From assembly GCF_016185115.1 (NCBI RefSeq), contig NZ_JACPOF010000021.1, positions 372,001 through 436,000 of the forward strand: a stretch of 64,000 bases of DNA, given 5' to 3'. This document shows, in pieces, positions 17,457-25,860 of the stretch. A program made the position numbers and the translations under genes. The stretch's first letter is position 1, and the number at the start of each line of letters is the position of its first letter. Source of the DNA: Polaromonas sp. (GTDB lineage Bacteria > Pseudomonadota > Gammaproteobacteria > Burkholderiales > Burkholderiaceae_C). Under the pieces are notes generated by a model. That model searched no databases, was not told the origin of the DNA, and saw only the letters and a list, made by a program, of their open reading frames with translations.

Positions 17457-18218
17457 ATGACCACCTCGCTTCCTGAAATCATGCTTCCCGGCCGCAAGGT
17501 GCTGGTCACCGGCGGTGCACGCGGCCTGGGTGAAGCGTTTGCGCGCGCGCTGGTCGCTGCAGGCGCAGGTGTGGTCATCAGCGATGTGCTGCATGAGCGC
17601 GGCGAAGCGCTGGCTGCCGAGCTGGGTGACAAGGTGTTTTATGTGCCCATGGACCTGAGCGATGCCGATGCCATCAAGGCCGGCGTTGATACCGCCGCCA
17701 AACACCTTGGCGGCCTTGACGGCCTGATCAACAACGGCGCCATCACCAACTCTGGCGGCAAACAGATGGCCGATATCGCACTCGACACCTGGGACCGCGT
17801 GATGGCCGTCAATGTGCGCGGCACCTGGCTCACCACGGTGGCCGCGCAGCCCTGGCTGGCCGAGTCGGGTTATGGCCGCGTCGTCAACCTCGCATCCGAC
17901 ACTGCACTCTGGGGCGCGCCCAACCTGATGGCCTATGTCGCCAGCAAGGGCGCGGTGGTCGCCATGACGCATTCAATGGCGCGTGAACTCGGTCCACAGG
18001 GCATCACGGTCAACGCCATCGCTCCCGGCCTCACCCTGGTCGAGGCGACTGAATATGTGCCGCAGGTGCGGCATGAGCACTATCGCAACGGCCGCGCGAT
18101 TGAACGCGCCCAGGTGCCTGAAGACCTCACGGCCGCCGTGATGTTCCTGCTGTCTCGCGGCAGCGGCTACATCACCGGTCAGGTGCTGCCAGTCAACGGC
18201 GGCTTCGTCATGAAATGA
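17457..18218 (+). CDS. Short-chain dehydrogenase/reductase (classical)
   Basis: 253-aa NAD(P)-dependent oxidoreductase. TGGARGLGEA is the cofactor-binding TGxxxGxG; NNGAITN stands for the NNAG strand; Ser147 and Tyr160-x3-Lys164 (YVASK) form the catalytic set. The C-terminus GQVLPVNGGFVMK is standard. An acidic residue after beta-2 (VVISDVLHE) suggests NAD rather than NADP. Likely role: oxidation of a ring alcohol or dihydrodiol intermediate to a ketone or catechol, inferred from the Rieske and extradiol-like genes downstream. It is followed by a 118-bp hairpin element before the next gene. Confidence 0.93.
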   Translation: MTTSLPEIMLPGRKVLVTGGARGLGEAFARALVAAGAGVVISDVLHERGEALAAELGDKVFYVPMDLSDADAIKAGVDTAAKHLGGLDGLINNGAITNSGGKQMADIALDTWDRVMAVNVRGTWLTTVAAQPWLAESGYGRVVNLASDTALWGAPNLMAYVASKGAVVAMTHSMARELGPQGITVNAIAPGLTLVEATEYVPQVRHEHYRNGRAIERAQVPEDLTAAVMFLLSRGSGYITGQVLPVNGGFVMK

Positions 18219-18231
18219 AAGGTGCATCCAT

Positions 18232-18349
18232 AAATCCATTTTTCGAACGAATTGCGTCGTTGCGCGGTGCTCGCAATCCTCATGTACTTGGGTACATTCC
18301 GGTTGCTGCGCTCCGTGCGCCTCGCACTTCATTTCGAAAATCTGGATTT
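18232..18349. repeat. 118-bp MITE-like hairpin element in operon gap
   Basis: Terminal inverted repeats AAATCCATTTTTCGAA (18232-18247) and TTCGAAAATCTGGATTT (18333-18349). The interior folds on itself around ATGTAC-TTGG-GTACAT (18282-18297), flanked by GCAATCC and GGTTGC, so the whole element is one imperfect hairpin. No coding capacity. It fills the gap between the SDR and the cupin and leaves the cupin's own ribosome site intact downstream. The CTCATGTAC…GTACATTCCGG core is one I associate with proteobacterial dispersed repeats. Confidence 0.8.
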
Positions 18350-18384
18350 CTGAATACACCGAAACGCACTTTAGGAGAATGAAC

Positions 18385-18993
18385 ATGAACGCACCCGCAG
18401 CAAACCAGCCCGTCTTTAACGAACGCGGCCTGATGGACGCCAACATTCCGCCAGAGGCAGAAATCCAGCGCGGCATGATGCCGGCCGAAGGCCAGGGTTT
18501 TGCCGACTGGCTTGAAAGCCGCGTCGCGCGCTTCGGCTCGCGCAAATACGACTGGGACGCGCTGAAGTTCCAGGCCGACTACGACCCGACCTACCGCCGC
18601 GCGCAGATGCGTTATGTCGGCACGGGCGGCACCGGTGTGGCCAAGGATGCGAACACCGTGCCTTCGGCCCACTTCACCTTCTCGACCATGGTGATCCCCG
18701 CCGGTAACGTCGGCCCCTCGCATATCCACTATGACGTGGAAGAAGTCTTTTTTGTCATGCGCGGCAAGATGAAAATCGTCTGCGAAAAAGATGGCCAGCG
18801 CTGGGAGTCTGTGCTCAATGAGCGTGACCTGATCTCGGTGCCACCCGGCGTTTACCGCGAGGAAAGCAATATTGGCGACGAAGACGCATTGATGTGCGTG
18901 ATGCTGGGTGCGCCCAAGCCCATCACGCCAACCTACCCGCCCGACAGCCCGCTTGCAAAAATCAAGCGCGACATGCTGGCCGCTGCGAAATAA
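18385..18993 (+). CDS. Cupin-domain protein
   Basis: 202-aa protein with one clear cupin barrel in its second half: HIHYDVEEVFFVMRGKMKI carries the HxH and Glu metal ligands of motif 1, and ISVPPGVYREESN covers motif 2, where the usual His is Tyr or Glu. The N-terminal 90 residues (ADWLESRVARFGSRKYDWDAL) are not a known domain to me. It may be a metal-dependent dioxygenase or isomerase or a small-molecule sensor; it is not classifiable further. Start choice: AGGAGA at 18373-18378 abuts ATG 18379 but is correctly spaced from ATG 18385, so 18385 is preferred. Confidence 0.85.
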   Translation: MNAPAANQPVFNERGLMDANIPPEAEIQRGMMPAEGQGFADWLESRVARFGSRKYDWDALKFQADYDPTYRRAQMRYVGTGGTGVAKDANTVPSAHFTFSTMVIPAGNVGPSHIHYDVEEVFFVMRGKMKIVCEKDGQRWESVLNERDLISVPPGVYREESNIGDEDALMCVMLGAPKPITPTYPPDSPLAKIKRDMLAAAK

Positions 18994-19017
18994 GCGGGCA
19001 TTGAACCTGGCAAGCCC

Positions 19018-19890
19018 ATGAGTACTGCGCCATCACAGCCTTCCCTTGCGCAACGCCTGCAGCGTTTTGCGCCTGAGCGCGTCACCACGCCGTTGGGCGA
19101 TGTCGAGTTTCGCCGGGCCGGCCCTGGTGTGCAGGGTGCGACGCATGTGCTGCTGCACGGCATAGGTTCAGGCTCCGGCAGCTGGCTCATGCAGCTTGAA
19201 GCCGCTGTCCTGACTAAGGGCGCACAAGTGCTCGCATGGGAGGCGCCGGGGTATGGCCACAGCAGCCCTGTGTTGCCTGAAGTACCCGATGCCGGTGATT
19301 ACGCCGGCAGGCTCTGGGCATGGCTTGACAAGCTGGAGATCACGCAGCCCGTGACGCTGGTTGGTCATTCGCTGGGCGCATTGATGGCGGCGCGTGCAGC
19401 AGTGCAGCGCCCCCATCAGGTCAGGCGGCTGGTGCTGTTGTCGCCTGCACAAGGGTATGCGCGTGCCAGCCCGGAAGAGCGCGCCAAAAAACTGGGCGAC
19501 CGCCTGAACAACCTCAACACACTCGGTGTGCAGGGCATGGCGCAAAAACGCGGTGCGGCCATGCTGTCGCCAAATGCCGACGCAGAGCGCGTCGCCTATG
19601 TGCAGTCCATCATGGCGCAGGTGCACCCTGCCGGTTACACCCAGGCCTCTCACCTGCTGGTGGGCGGCGATCTGCTGACCGATCTTGCTCACATCACCTG
19701 CCCTGTCGCCGTGGCCAGCGGCCGCGCCGACACCATCACGCCAGTGGCCGGTTGCCAGAAGGTGGCTGAAGCGGCTGGCGTGCCCTGGACAGACCTCGGC
19801 GATGCCGGTCATGCCTGTGCCCTCGATGCCGCTGCGGGTGTCAACGCTGTGCTGGGCTTAGTACTGCAACCCGAAAATATCAAAACATGA
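19018..19890 (+). CDS. Alpha/beta-fold hydrolase
   Basis: 290-aa hydrolase. HGIGSGSGSW supplies the oxyanion loop, GHSLG holds the nucleophile Ser118, VASGRADTITP the acid and DAGHACALD the histidine: a complete triad. The fold and spacing resemble meta-cleavage-product hydrolases and esterases such as BphD/MhpC. With the extradiol-like VOC protein downstream, a carbon-carbon bond hydrolase for a ring-cleavage product is plausible, but a simple ester hydrolase is equally possible. It starts 24 bp after the cupin. Its stop codon lies inside the left end of a hairpin element. Confidence 0.9.
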   Translation: MSTAPSQPSLAQRLQRFAPERVTTPLGDVEFRRAGPGVQGATHVLLHGIGSGSGSWLMQLEAAVLTKGAQVLAWEAPGYGHSSPVLPEVPDAGDYAGRLWAWLDKLEITQPVTLVGHSLGALMAARAAVQRPHQVRRLVLLSPAQGYARASPEERAKKLGDRLNNLNTLGVQGMAQKRGAAMLSPNADAERVAYVQSIMAQVHPAGYTQASHLLVGGDLLTDLAHITCPVAVASGRADTITPVAGCQKVAEAAGVPWTDLGDAGHACALDAAAGVNAVLGLVLQPENIKT

Positions 19891-19992
19891 AAGCGCGTCT
19901 TCACGCCCAGGGCGGCGTTCCAATCTTTGTGAAGGCGTACAGCCTTCACTGCAGCTTGCGCCTTGCCCTGAGCGCGAATCCATCACTTTCAT
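19887..19992. repeat. 106-bp hairpin element overlapping the hydrolase stop codon
   Basis: Ends are ATGAAAG (19887-19893) and CTTTCAT (19986-19992). Inside are GCCCAGGGC against GCCCTGAGC, and a strong stem TGAAGGC-GTACA-GCCTTCA (19930-19948). The left end includes the TGA of the hydrolase, so insertion may have supplied that stop. It is unrelated in sequence to the elements at 18232 and 26828 but similar in size and architecture. Confidence 0.7.
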
Positions 19993-20049
19993 CTTGTTTC
20001 GCTACTTCCGGGTTGCAGTACCAATGAACCACAACGAAAAGGGATCCGC

Positions 20050-20910
20050 ATGACTGCCAATGTCCTGAATGCGCCCGTCGCTGAGCCCGAGGACCGCTAC
20101 ACCGTACCGGCGCTGCAGCGCGGGCTGGACCTGCTGGGCCAGTTCAGCCGCCATACGCCCGAGCTCACGGGCGCCGACCTCGCGCGCCAGCTTGACCTGC
20201 CGCGCGCTTCGGTCTTTCGCATCCTGCACACGCTTGAGAAAGCCGGTTTTGTAGAACGCGTGGGCGACAGCACCAGCTACAAACTCAGCATAGGCGTGCT
20301 GCGCCTGGGCTTTGAATACCTGGCGTCCATGGAGCTCACCGAGCACGGCCGCCCCGTGATTGATGCGCTGCGTGACCTTTCGGGTTATTCGGCCCATCTG
20401 GTGGTGCGCGACAAACGCGACGTGGTGTTTGTTGCCAAGTCTGTGGGGCGCAACGCGCTCTTCCATTCGATACAGGTGGGTGCGCGCCTGCCTGCACACG
20501 CTACCGTGCTTGGCCGTCAGCTGCTGTCGGATCTCGACATGGCTGGCCTGTCAGAGCTCTACCCCGAATCGCCGCTGCCGGTCTATACACCGCGCACCCC
20601 GACCACGCTGGCAGAGCTGAAAAAACTCATAGACGCCGACCGTGCCAACGGCTACGGCATCAGCCAGGGCGGGTACGAAACCGGCATCTCCACCATTGCT
20701 GCGCCGGTCTTCAATGACGCGCATGAGGTGGTGGCTGCCGTCAGCATCACCGTGCCTGCGCAGCACCTCGACCAGACACAGAAGGACACGCTGGTGCCCC
20801 AGGTCATGGAAGCCGCCGCGCAGCTTACACAGCGCATGAGCCACCTGCCGCCACAACAGGGGGGCGCCAAGGCCACCCAGAAAATTCAACAGGAAAAGAT
20901 AGCCGCATGA
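20050..20910 (+). CDS. IclR-family transcriptional regulator
   Basis: 286 aa. The winged helix at residues 18-80 (LTGADLARQLDLPRASVFRI, then LEKAGFVERVG) is followed by the IclR effector domain with RLPAHATVLGRQLL and GISQGGYETGISTIAAPVF. IclR proteins commonly control aromatic catabolism and bind small acids. It is transcribed within the operon and its stop overlaps the ThDP enzyme start by four bases, so it would be co-expressed with what it controls. Best candidate to bind the inverted repeat at 14337-14366 (inference). Confidence 0.95.
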   Translation: MTANVLNAPVAEPEDRYTVPALQRGLDLLGQFSRHTPELTGADLARQLDLPRASVFRILHTLEKAGFVERVGDSTSYKLSIGVLRLGFEYLASMELTEHGRPVIDALRDLSGYSAHLVVRDKRDVVFVAKSVGRNALFHSIQVGARLPAHATVLGRQLLSDLDMAGLSELYPESPLPVYTPRTPTTLAELKKLIDADRANGYGISQGGYETGISTIAAPVFNDAHEVVAAVSITVPAQHLDQTQKDTLVPQVMEAAAQLTQRMSHLPPQQGGAKATQKIQQEKIAA

Positions 20911-22586
20911 CAACTACTACAAACAAAGCTTCCGGCAAGACCCGCGTCACGGTCGGCGAACTTGCTGCGCGCTTCCTGGAGCAATGCGGCGTCAAGGCTG
21001 CCTTCGGCGTAATCTCCATCCACAACATGCCGATCCTGGACGCCTTCAATACGCGCCAGAAAATCCGCTTTGTCTCGGCGCGTGGTGAAGCCGGCGCCTG
21101 CAACATGGCCGACGCCTATGCGCGTGTCACTGGCGTGATGGGCGTGTGCGTCACCAGCACCGGCACCGGCGCGGGCAACGCCGCCGGCGCGCTGGTCGAA
21201 GCCCTGACCGCAGGTACGCCCATGCTGCACCTGACCGGCCAGATCGAGTCCGACTACCTTGATCGTGATCTGGGCTTTATCCATGAAGCACCGGCGCAGC
21301 TCGCCATGCTGCAGGCCGTGGGCAAGGCTGCTTTCCGCATCCGCAACCCTGAAACCGCACTGGCCACACTGCGCGAGGCGCACCGCCTGGCCTTCACCGC
21401 GCCCTGCGGCCCGGTGAGCATTGAAATTCCCATTGACATCCAGGCTACGCTGCTTGATCTGCCGGCCGACCTGTCACCACTGCCTCTGGTACCGGTGCAG
21501 GCCGCTGCATCTGAAGTCGATGCGCTGGCGGAAAAACTCGTCAATGCCAAACGTCCCATGCTCTGGCTGGGCGGCGGCGCACGTGGTGCACGTGCAGCGG
21601 TCGAGCGCTTCGTCAGAATGGGCTGGGGTGTGGTCACCTCGGTGCAGGGCCGCGGCGTGCTGCCCGAAGACCACCCTGCCAGCCTCGGTTCCTACAACCT
21701 GCAAAAGCCCGCCGAAGATCTTTACCAGACCTGTGACGCCATGCTGGTTGTCGGCTCGCGCCTGCGCAGCAATGAGACCCTGCGCTACAAACTCAAGCTG
21801 CCGACCCTGTACCGCATCGATGCCAATGCACTGGCGCACAACCGCGGTTACAGCAGCGAATATTTTGTGCAGGGCGATGCACTTGCCACACTCAACGCGC
21901 TGGCCGACAAACTCGAAGGCCGCATGAAGGTTGACGCCGCACTGGCCGCCGATGTGAAGAAGGCGCGCGACCAGGCCTGCGCCATGGTTGACAGCACGCT
22001 GGGCGCTTACGTGGCGCTCAAGAACGGTGTGGCCGCGCAGGCCGGCAAGGATCTCTGGTGGGTGCGTGACATCACGCTGTCCAACAGCATGTGGGGCAAC
22101 CGCGCGCCCATGCTCGACAACCCGCGCGCCGGTGTACATGCCCTCGGTGGCGGCATTGGCCAGGGCCTGGCCATGGCGATTGGCACCTCGATTGCCGACA
22201 AGGAACACGCGCTCAAGCGCAAGACGGTGGCGCTGATTGGCGACGGTGGCTTCATGCTCAATGTGGGCGAACTGGCCTGCGCTGTTCAGGAGAAAGCCAA
22301 CATCGTCATGCTGGTGATGAACGACAGCTGCTACGGCGTCATCAAGAACATCCAGGACGACATCTACGGCAGCCGCCATTGTTATGTCGACCTGCACACG
22401 CCGGACTTCGCACAGTTCTGCGCCAGCCTCAAGGTCACGCACTTCCGCCTGGGCGAACCGGCGCAGACCAAAGACGTGCTTGAAAAAGCCTTCGCGGCAA
22501 GCGGCCCGGTCGTTGTTGAAGTCGACATGAAAACCTGGGGCCCGTTTGCCGCCAAGTTTGCCGGTCCGATTTTGAAGAAGGATTGA
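20907..22586 (+). CDS. ThDP-dependent enzyme, acetolactate synthase/2-oxoacid decarboxylase type
   Basis: 559 aa with the three-domain layout of this family. Glu61 in SARGEAGACNMADAYAR is the cofactor-activating glutamate. The central domain has LWLGGGARGA. GDGGFMLNVGELACAVQEK, beginning near residue 444, with the later ND pair is the ThDP/Mg motif. The family covers acetolactate synthase, benzoylformate decarboxylase and sulfoacetaldehyde acetyltransferase; active-site loops do not let me choose. Its place before an amino-acid-dehydrogenase-like gene and an aldehyde dehydrogenase favours decarboxylation of a 2-oxoacid to an aldehyde (inference). It overlaps both neighbours by four bases. Confidence 0.9.
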   Translation: MTTTTNKASGKTRVTVGELAARFLEQCGVKAAFGVISIHNMPILDAFNTRQKIRFVSARGEAGACNMADAYARVTGVMGVCVTSTGTGAGNAAGALVEALTAGTPMLHLTGQIESDYLDRDLGFIHEAPAQLAMLQAVGKAAFRIRNPETALATLREAHRLAFTAPCGPVSIEIPIDIQATLLDLPADLSPLPLVPVQAAASEVDALAEKLVNAKRPMLWLGGGARGARAAVERFVRMGWGVVTSVQGRGVLPEDHPASLGSYNLQKPAEDLYQTCDAMLVVGSRLRSNETLRYKLKLPTLYRIDANALAHNRGYSSEYFVQGDALATLNALADKLEGRMKVDAALAADVKKARDQACAMVDSTLGAYVALKNGVAAQAGKDLWWVRDITLSNSMWGNRAPMLDNPRAGVHALGGGIGQGLAMAIGTSIADKEHALKRKTVALIGDGGFMLNVGELACAVQEKANIVMLVMNDSCYGVIKNIQDDIYGSRHCYVDLHTPDFAQFCASLKVTHFRLGEPAQTKDVLEKAFAASGPVVVEVDMKTWGPFAAKFAGPILKKD

Positions 22587-23380
22587 GCGTGCTGAATGTC
22601 GTACTCATCGGCTACGGTGCCATAGGCCAGGCGATTTTCCGCCGGCTGCAGGGCAGCGCGCGGGTGAATGTCACGCATGTGGTGGTCAGGCCGCAGCATG
22701 TCGCTGAAGTGCAGGCCGCGCTGGGAGACACCGGAGTCGAGGCGGTAGCCGAGGTACCTGCCGGTACAACACTCGCGCTGGAATGCGCAGGCCATGAAGC
22801 GCTGGGCGCGCATGTGCTGGGCGCGCTTGAAAAAGGCGTGGAGTGTGCGGTGATGTCGGTGGGTGCGCTGTCTGAAGCGGGCCTGCCTGAAAAGCTCACA
22901 GCTGCTGCCGAAAAAGGCGGCACGCAGGTGCATCTGCTGGCAGGCGCGATTGGCGGTATCGACGCCATCGCCGCAGCACGGCAGGCAGGCCTGAGCAATG
23001 TCACGTATACAGGCCGCAAACCGCCGCTGGGCTGGAAGGGCTCTGCTGCCGAGAAGGTGGTGGACCTGGCCTCCCTGAAAGAAGCTGCCACGATATTTGA
23101 AGGCACGGCGCGCGAAGCGGCCAGCCTCTACCCGAAGAACGCCAATGTTGCTGCGACCGTCTCCCTCGCCGGCCTGGGCTTTGACGCAACGCGCGTACGC
23201 CTGATCGCCGACCCGGCGGTGACCGAGAACATCCACGAGATCATGGCCAGTGGCGAGTTCGGTGAAATGCAGGTCACCATGCGCGGCAAACCCCTGGCTG
23301 ACAACCCCAAAACATCGGCATTGACCGTGCTCTCCGCACTGCGCTTTCTGGACAACCGCGCCTCACCCCTCACGATATAA
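22583..23380 (+). CDS. L-aspartate dehydrogenase-like protein (NadX family)
   Basis: 265 aa. GYGAIGQAIFRRL is the Rossmann loop; LAGAIGGIDAIAAARQAG and LYPKNANVAATVSLAGLG are diagnostic of aspartate dehydrogenase (DUF108); the catalytic histidine is in ENIHEI. Characterised members make or oxidise aspartate/iminoaspartate with NAD(P). Inside a catabolic operon it may oxidise an amino acid or reduce an imine rather than serve NAD synthesis; no nadA or nadC is nearby. The start is probably TTG 22583 (overlapping the preceding stop as TTGA) or GTG 22589; no ATG fits. Confidence 0.85.
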   Translation: MSVLNVVLIGYGAIGQAIFRRLQGSARVNVTHVVVRPQHVAEVQAALGDTGVEAVAEVPAGTTLALECAGHEALGAHVLGALEKGVECAVMSVGALSEAGLPEKLTAAAEKGGTQVHLLAGAIGGIDAIAAARQAGLSNVTYTGRKPPLGWKGSAAEKVVDLASLKEAATIFEGTAREAASLYPKNANVAATVSLAGLGFDATRVRLIADPAVTENIHEIMASGEFGEMQVTMRGKPLADNPKTSALTVLSALRFLDNRASPLTI

Positions 23381-23385
23381 ACATC

Positions 23386-24861
23386 ATGACCACACCCCAC
23401 CTGAAATCCCTGATTGCCGGCCAGTGGCGTGATGCGTCCGGACCGTCTTACACAACAGACTATGCGCACGATGGCAGCGTGGTGGCCACGCTCAACGCGT
23501 CCACTGCCGCCGATGTCGACGAGGCCGTGCAGGCTGCTGAAAAGGCCCGCATGAAGCCCGAGTGGGCCAACCTGAAGCCGCATGAGCGCGCCAGCATGCT
23601 GCACCGCATTGCCGCAGGCATACGCGAGCGCGGCGAAGAACTGGCCCAGCTGCAGCGCCTGGACAACGGCAAGCCCATCAGGGAGACGCGTGCGCTGGTG
23701 GCCAGTGCTGCAGGTACCTTCCAGTTTTTTGCAGCGGCCTGTGAGACGCATGAAGATGCGATTACCCCATCGCGCGGCGACTATGTGACCATGAGCTTGC
23801 ATGAGCCGCTGGGTGTGGTCGGTGCCATCACGCCGTGGAATTCGCCGATTGCCAGCGAGGCGCAGAAGCTCGCTCCGGCTCTGGCGGCCGGTTGCGCCGT
23901 GGTTTTCAAGCCTGCAGAAATCACGCCGCGTATGGCGATTGAACTGGCGGACATTGCCCAAAAAGCCGGTGTGCCGGATGGCATCATCAGCGTGCTGCCG
24001 GGCAAGGGTTCCATCGTCGGTGAAGCGCTGGTGCGGCACCCGCTCATCAGGCGCATAGCCTTCACGGGCGGTACCAACGTCGGCATGGGCATCGCGCGCA
24101 TAGGTGCCGAAAAACTCATGCCCACCTCGCTTGAGCTGGGCGGCAAGTCGCCGACCATTGTCTGTGCCGATGCCGACCTGGACCACGCCGTGGCCGGTGT
24201 GCTCTATGGCATCTTCAGCTCGTCTGGCGAGTCGTGCATCGCTGGTTCACGCGCCTTCATCCACGCCAGCGTGTACGACGAATTCAAGTCGCGCCTGCTG
24301 GCCGGCGTCAAGGCGCTGCGCGTGGGTGACCCCATCAGCGAGAACACGCAGATGGGCCCCCTGGTCAGCCAGAGCCACCGTGCCTCGGTTGAAAAATACG
24401 TGCAGCTCGGTATCGACGAAGGCGCAAAGGTTTTGTTCGGCGGTGTGCGTCCACAGGGCGCGACCTTTGATAAGGGCAGCTACTACACGCCCACCGTCAT
24501 GGAAGGCCTGCCCAACAGCGCCCGCATGTGCCAGGAAGAAATCTTCGGCCCAGTGCTGGCCATGCTGCCGTGGAGCGACGAGGCCGACCTGATTGCGCAG
24601 TGCAATGACAACGTCTATGGTCTCGCATCCGGTATCTGGACCAAAGACTACAAAACCGTCTGGCGTCTGGGCCGCGCCCTGCAGACAGGCACGGTCTGGG
24701 TCAACACCTACAAGGTCTTCTCCACCAGCACGCCGTTTGGCGGCGTGAAGATGAGCGGCACCGGCCGCGAAAAAGGCCGGCTCGGCATTCTTGAGTACAC
24801 CACGCAAAAGAGCTATTACTGGGGCACCAACGAGGCACCCATGCCCTGGGCCACCATGTGA
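23386..24861 (+). CDS. Aldehyde dehydrogenase (NAD(P)-dependent)
   Basis: 491 aa, full length. ITPWNSPIASEAQKLAPALA and FKPAEITPRMAIELADI bind cofactor; LELGGKSPTIV holds the general-base Glu (about 250) and GESCIAGSRAFIH the nucleophilic Cys (about 284). EEIFGPVLAMLPW and FGGVKMSGTGREKG complete the fold. It resembles the betaine/benzaldehyde dehydrogenase branch. Likely step: oxidation of the aldehyde produced by the ThDP enzyme two genes upstream. Spacing to the NadX-like gene is 5 bp. Confidence 0.94.
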   Translation: MTTPHLKSLIAGQWRDASGPSYTTDYAHDGSVVATLNASTAADVDEAVQAAEKARMKPEWANLKPHERASMLHRIAAGIRERGEELAQLQRLDNGKPIRETRALVASAAGTFQFFAAACETHEDAITPSRGDYVTMSLHEPLGVVGAITPWNSPIASEAQKLAPALAAGCAVVFKPAEITPRMAIELADIAQKAGVPDGIISVLPGKGSIVGEALVRHPLIRRIAFTGGTNVGMGIARIGAEKLMPTSLELGGKSPTIVCADADLDHAVAGVLYGIFSSSGESCIAGSRAFIHASVYDEFKSRLLAGVKALRVGDPISENTQMGPLVSQSHRASVEKYVQLGIDEGAKVLFGGVRPQGATFDKGSYYTPTVMEGLPNSARMCQEEIFGPVLAMLPWSDEADLIAQCNDNVYGLASGIWTKDYKTVWRLGRALQTGTVWVNTYKVFSTSTPFGGVKMSGTGREKGRLGILEYTTQKSYYWGTNEAPMPWATM

Positions 24862-24897
24862 TGAGCGTGATGTGCAGTAAACATATTGAGGTAACAC

Positions 24898-25857
24898 ATG
24901 ATTGAAGGTATTGACGCCATCACCTATTCCACCGACGCGTGGGACGAGGCCGCCCGCTTTCTGGGTGACTGGGGACTGAAGAACGTCGGCCAGTCGAATG
25001 AACTGCAGACCTGGGAAACCCTGAACGGCTCCTTCGTTTACGTGCGCCGCACCGATGACGCATCGCTGCCGCCGCCCATGGAAAGCGGCCCGACGCTGCG
25101 TGAAGTGGTCTGGGGTGTGCAGGACGATGCGCGGCTTGCCGCCATTGCTGCCAGCCTGGCGGGTGTCAGGGGGTTTGAAGACAAACGCGCCGTCAACGGC
25201 ACTGTCCGGGCGCTGGACCCGCATGGCCTGCGCGTCGTCTTTCAAAAGAGTGCCAAGCGCGCCATTGATATCAAGGGCATTGGCACCAATGCCTGGGGCA
25301 ATGTCAGCCGTATCGACAAACCCTCGCCGATTTACGAAGCCGCACAGCCCATAGAGATCGGCCATGTGGTGTTCTTTACTGACAGGATTGAAGAGGCCGA
25401 GGCGTTTTATGCAAGCCTGGGTTTCAAGACCTCTGACCGCTACCCCGGCCGTGGCGTTTTCATGCGCTGCTCGGCCGTTGGCGGCCATCACGATATCTTT
25501 TTGCTGCAGTTGCCGAACAAGCCTGCCGGCCTCAACCATGTGGCCTTCACGGTACGCGACATCCATGAAGTGTTTGGCGGCGGCATGAACATGAGCCGCA
25601 AGGGCTGGAAGACGCAACTCGGCCCCGGCAAGCACCCAATCTCGTCTGCCATCTTCTGGTACTTCGAAAATCCCTGCGGCGGCCTGATCGAATACAACGC
25701 CGACGAAGACCACCTGACTGAAAACTGGGTGCCGCGCGAGTTTGCACCCAGCCCGACCGCCTTTGCCGAATGGGCGATTGACGGCGGCATTGACGGCAAC
25801 ACGCGGCGCCAGCCCAAGGTTGAGGTCGGTACCGGTTTTCTCACCGAAAAGCGATAA
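24898..25857 (+). CDS. Two-domain VOC protein, type I extradiol dioxygenase-like
   Basis: 319 aa with two vicinal-oxygen-chelate modules (about 1-125 and 140-290). The second has the metal-ligand pattern of class I extradiol dioxygenases: His in IGHVVFFTDRIEEAEAFY, His in GLNHVAFTVRDIHEVF and Glu in GGLIEYNADED. Such enzymes cleave catechols between carbons next to the diol using Fe(II). The long C-terminal tail and the RYPGRGVFMRCS loop are not typical of BphC, so another VOC chemistry such as a lyase or isomerase remains possible. Followed after 3 bp by the Bug receptor. Confidence 0.85.
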   Translation: MIEGIDAITYSTDAWDEAARFLGDWGLKNVGQSNELQTWETLNGSFVYVRRTDDASLPPPMESGPTLREVVWGVQDDARLAAIAASLAGVRGFEDKRAVNGTVRALDPHGLRVVFQKSAKRAIDIKGIGTNAWGNVSRIDKPSPIYEAAQPIEIGHVVFFTDRIEEAEAFYASLGFKTSDRYPGRGVFMRCSAVGGHHDIFLLQLPNKPAGLNHVAFTVRDIHEVFGGGMNMSRKGWKTQLGPGKHPISSAIFWYFENPCGGLIEYNADEDHLTENWVPREFAPSPTAFAEWAIDGGIDGNTRRQPKVEVGTGFLTEKR

Positions 25858-25860
25858 ATC

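Noticed and set aside
20907..22586. ThDP enzyme as the biosynthetic acetolactate synthase IlvB
   Set aside because: No ilvN small subunit or ilvC follows, and the gene overlaps catabolic neighbours; family assignment kept broad.
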